Origin: PCC-9228 sp964477525 | Lineage (GTDB): Bacteria > Cyanobacteriota > Cyanobacteriia > Cyanobacteriales > PCC-9228 | NCBI GenBank assembly: GCA_964477525.1 | Contig: CAYZHY010000017.1 | Coordinates: 1-43,337, forward strand | Direction of reading: 5' to 3' | DNA: 43,337 nt | In this document: piece by piece, positions 43,218-43,337 of the stretch | How the letters are laid out: the number at the start of each line of letters is the position of its first letter | Position numbering within the stretch: the stretch's first letter is position 1 | The notes under the pieces: generated by a model | Seen by the model: the letters and a program-made list of their open reading frames with translations, nothing else | What the model was told of the DNA's origin: nothing | Databases searched by the model: none | Position numbers and translations under genes: made by a program

Positions 43218-43337
43218 CTTTATGACTCTTCGCCGGAGTCATCTCTCACAAATAACCGTCCCCCTTACCAAGGGGGACCATAGGGGGTTATTCTTTCAAG
43301 TTTAAGACTGTTTCACGAATTTTATAACATACACCAT
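43218..43337. other. Trailer of the CRISPR array with two hairpins
   Basis: After the last repeat come an inverted pair ATGACTC / GAGTCAT (43222-43228, 43236-43242) and a perfect 9-bp hairpin GTCCCCCTT-ACC-AAGGGGGAC (43258-43278). AATAACC and GGTTATT add outer pairing. The second motif is widely repeated in cyanobacteria and could end array transcription. The window stops 60 bp later. Confidence 0.6.

Noticed and set aside
42794..43337. Cas proteins or a tracrRNA linked to the CRISPR array.
   Set aside because: No cas-like frame occurs in the window, and no anti-repeat outside the array was seen. They may lie beyond the right edge.
1..43337. tRNA and rRNA genes.
   Set aside because: No intergenic region showed a cloverleaf with the TTC motif or a conserved rRNA segment. 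The only RNA gene I could support is ffs.

Overview
The window is a stretch of cyanobacterial chromosome from a draft assembly. The evidence is the very frequent HIP1 octamer (GCGATCGC) and lineage-typical genes: a cyAbrB regulator, a Ycf35/DUF1257 protein, a GUN4-domain protein, a PatA-type response regulator, pentapeptide repeats, and arsM/arsS arsenosugar genes. The species cannot be named from the sequence. Most of the window is ordinary housekeeping and signalling content. The accessory interest lies in the intergenic regions and at the right edge.

Layout, left to right. 1-330: the end of a probable group II intron without a reverse transcriptase. 327-8154: an exported NTF2-like protein, murG, a VOC-fold membrane protein, a GT-C glycosyltransferase and a large Ycf48/BNR-repeat protein. 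8966-11460: a PatA-type response regulator and a stand-alone EAL phosphodiesterase. 11461-12544: a non-coding region holding a tandem duplication, one copy of which is split by a small inverted-repeat (MITE-like) element. 12545-15683: a pentapeptide-repeat protein, a RibD-C-type reductase and a COG3146 acyltransferase. 15741-19538: clpB preceded by two small genes. 19980-20073: the SRP RNA gene (ffs). 20147-24053: a YciI-like protein, an unusual histidine kinase, a cyAbrB regulator and an Rrf2 regulator. 24826-27336: a PAS-GGDEF-EAL protein.

27414-31912 (minus strand): a histidine kinase, an OmpR-type regulator, arsM and arsS in one direction. The arsM-arsS junction carries a 100-N assembly gap flanked by an exact 55-bp duplication, so the gap is very probably artificial. 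32041-34815: rsmG and a membrane Ser/Thr kinase. 35308-37923: a promoter, a ribbon-helix-helix protein, a Ycf46-like AAA ATPase, a Ycf35-family protein and a terminator, which looks like one transcription unit. 38001-38364: two tiny divergent single-helix membrane proteins. 38476-42379: hflX (apparently starting at ATC), then glutaredoxin, gshB and a GUN4-domain gene, the last two overlapping in a TGATG junction.

42605-43217: a terminator, a consensus promoter and a six-repeat CRISPR array read rightwards. The array contains an exact 191-bp internal duplication, so only three different spacers are present among five. No cas gene lies in the window. I found no clear undescribed multi-gene system. 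The best leads are the duplicated CRISPR array, the MITE family with a filled/empty site pair, the ATC-start hflX and the unannotated micro-membrane proteins.
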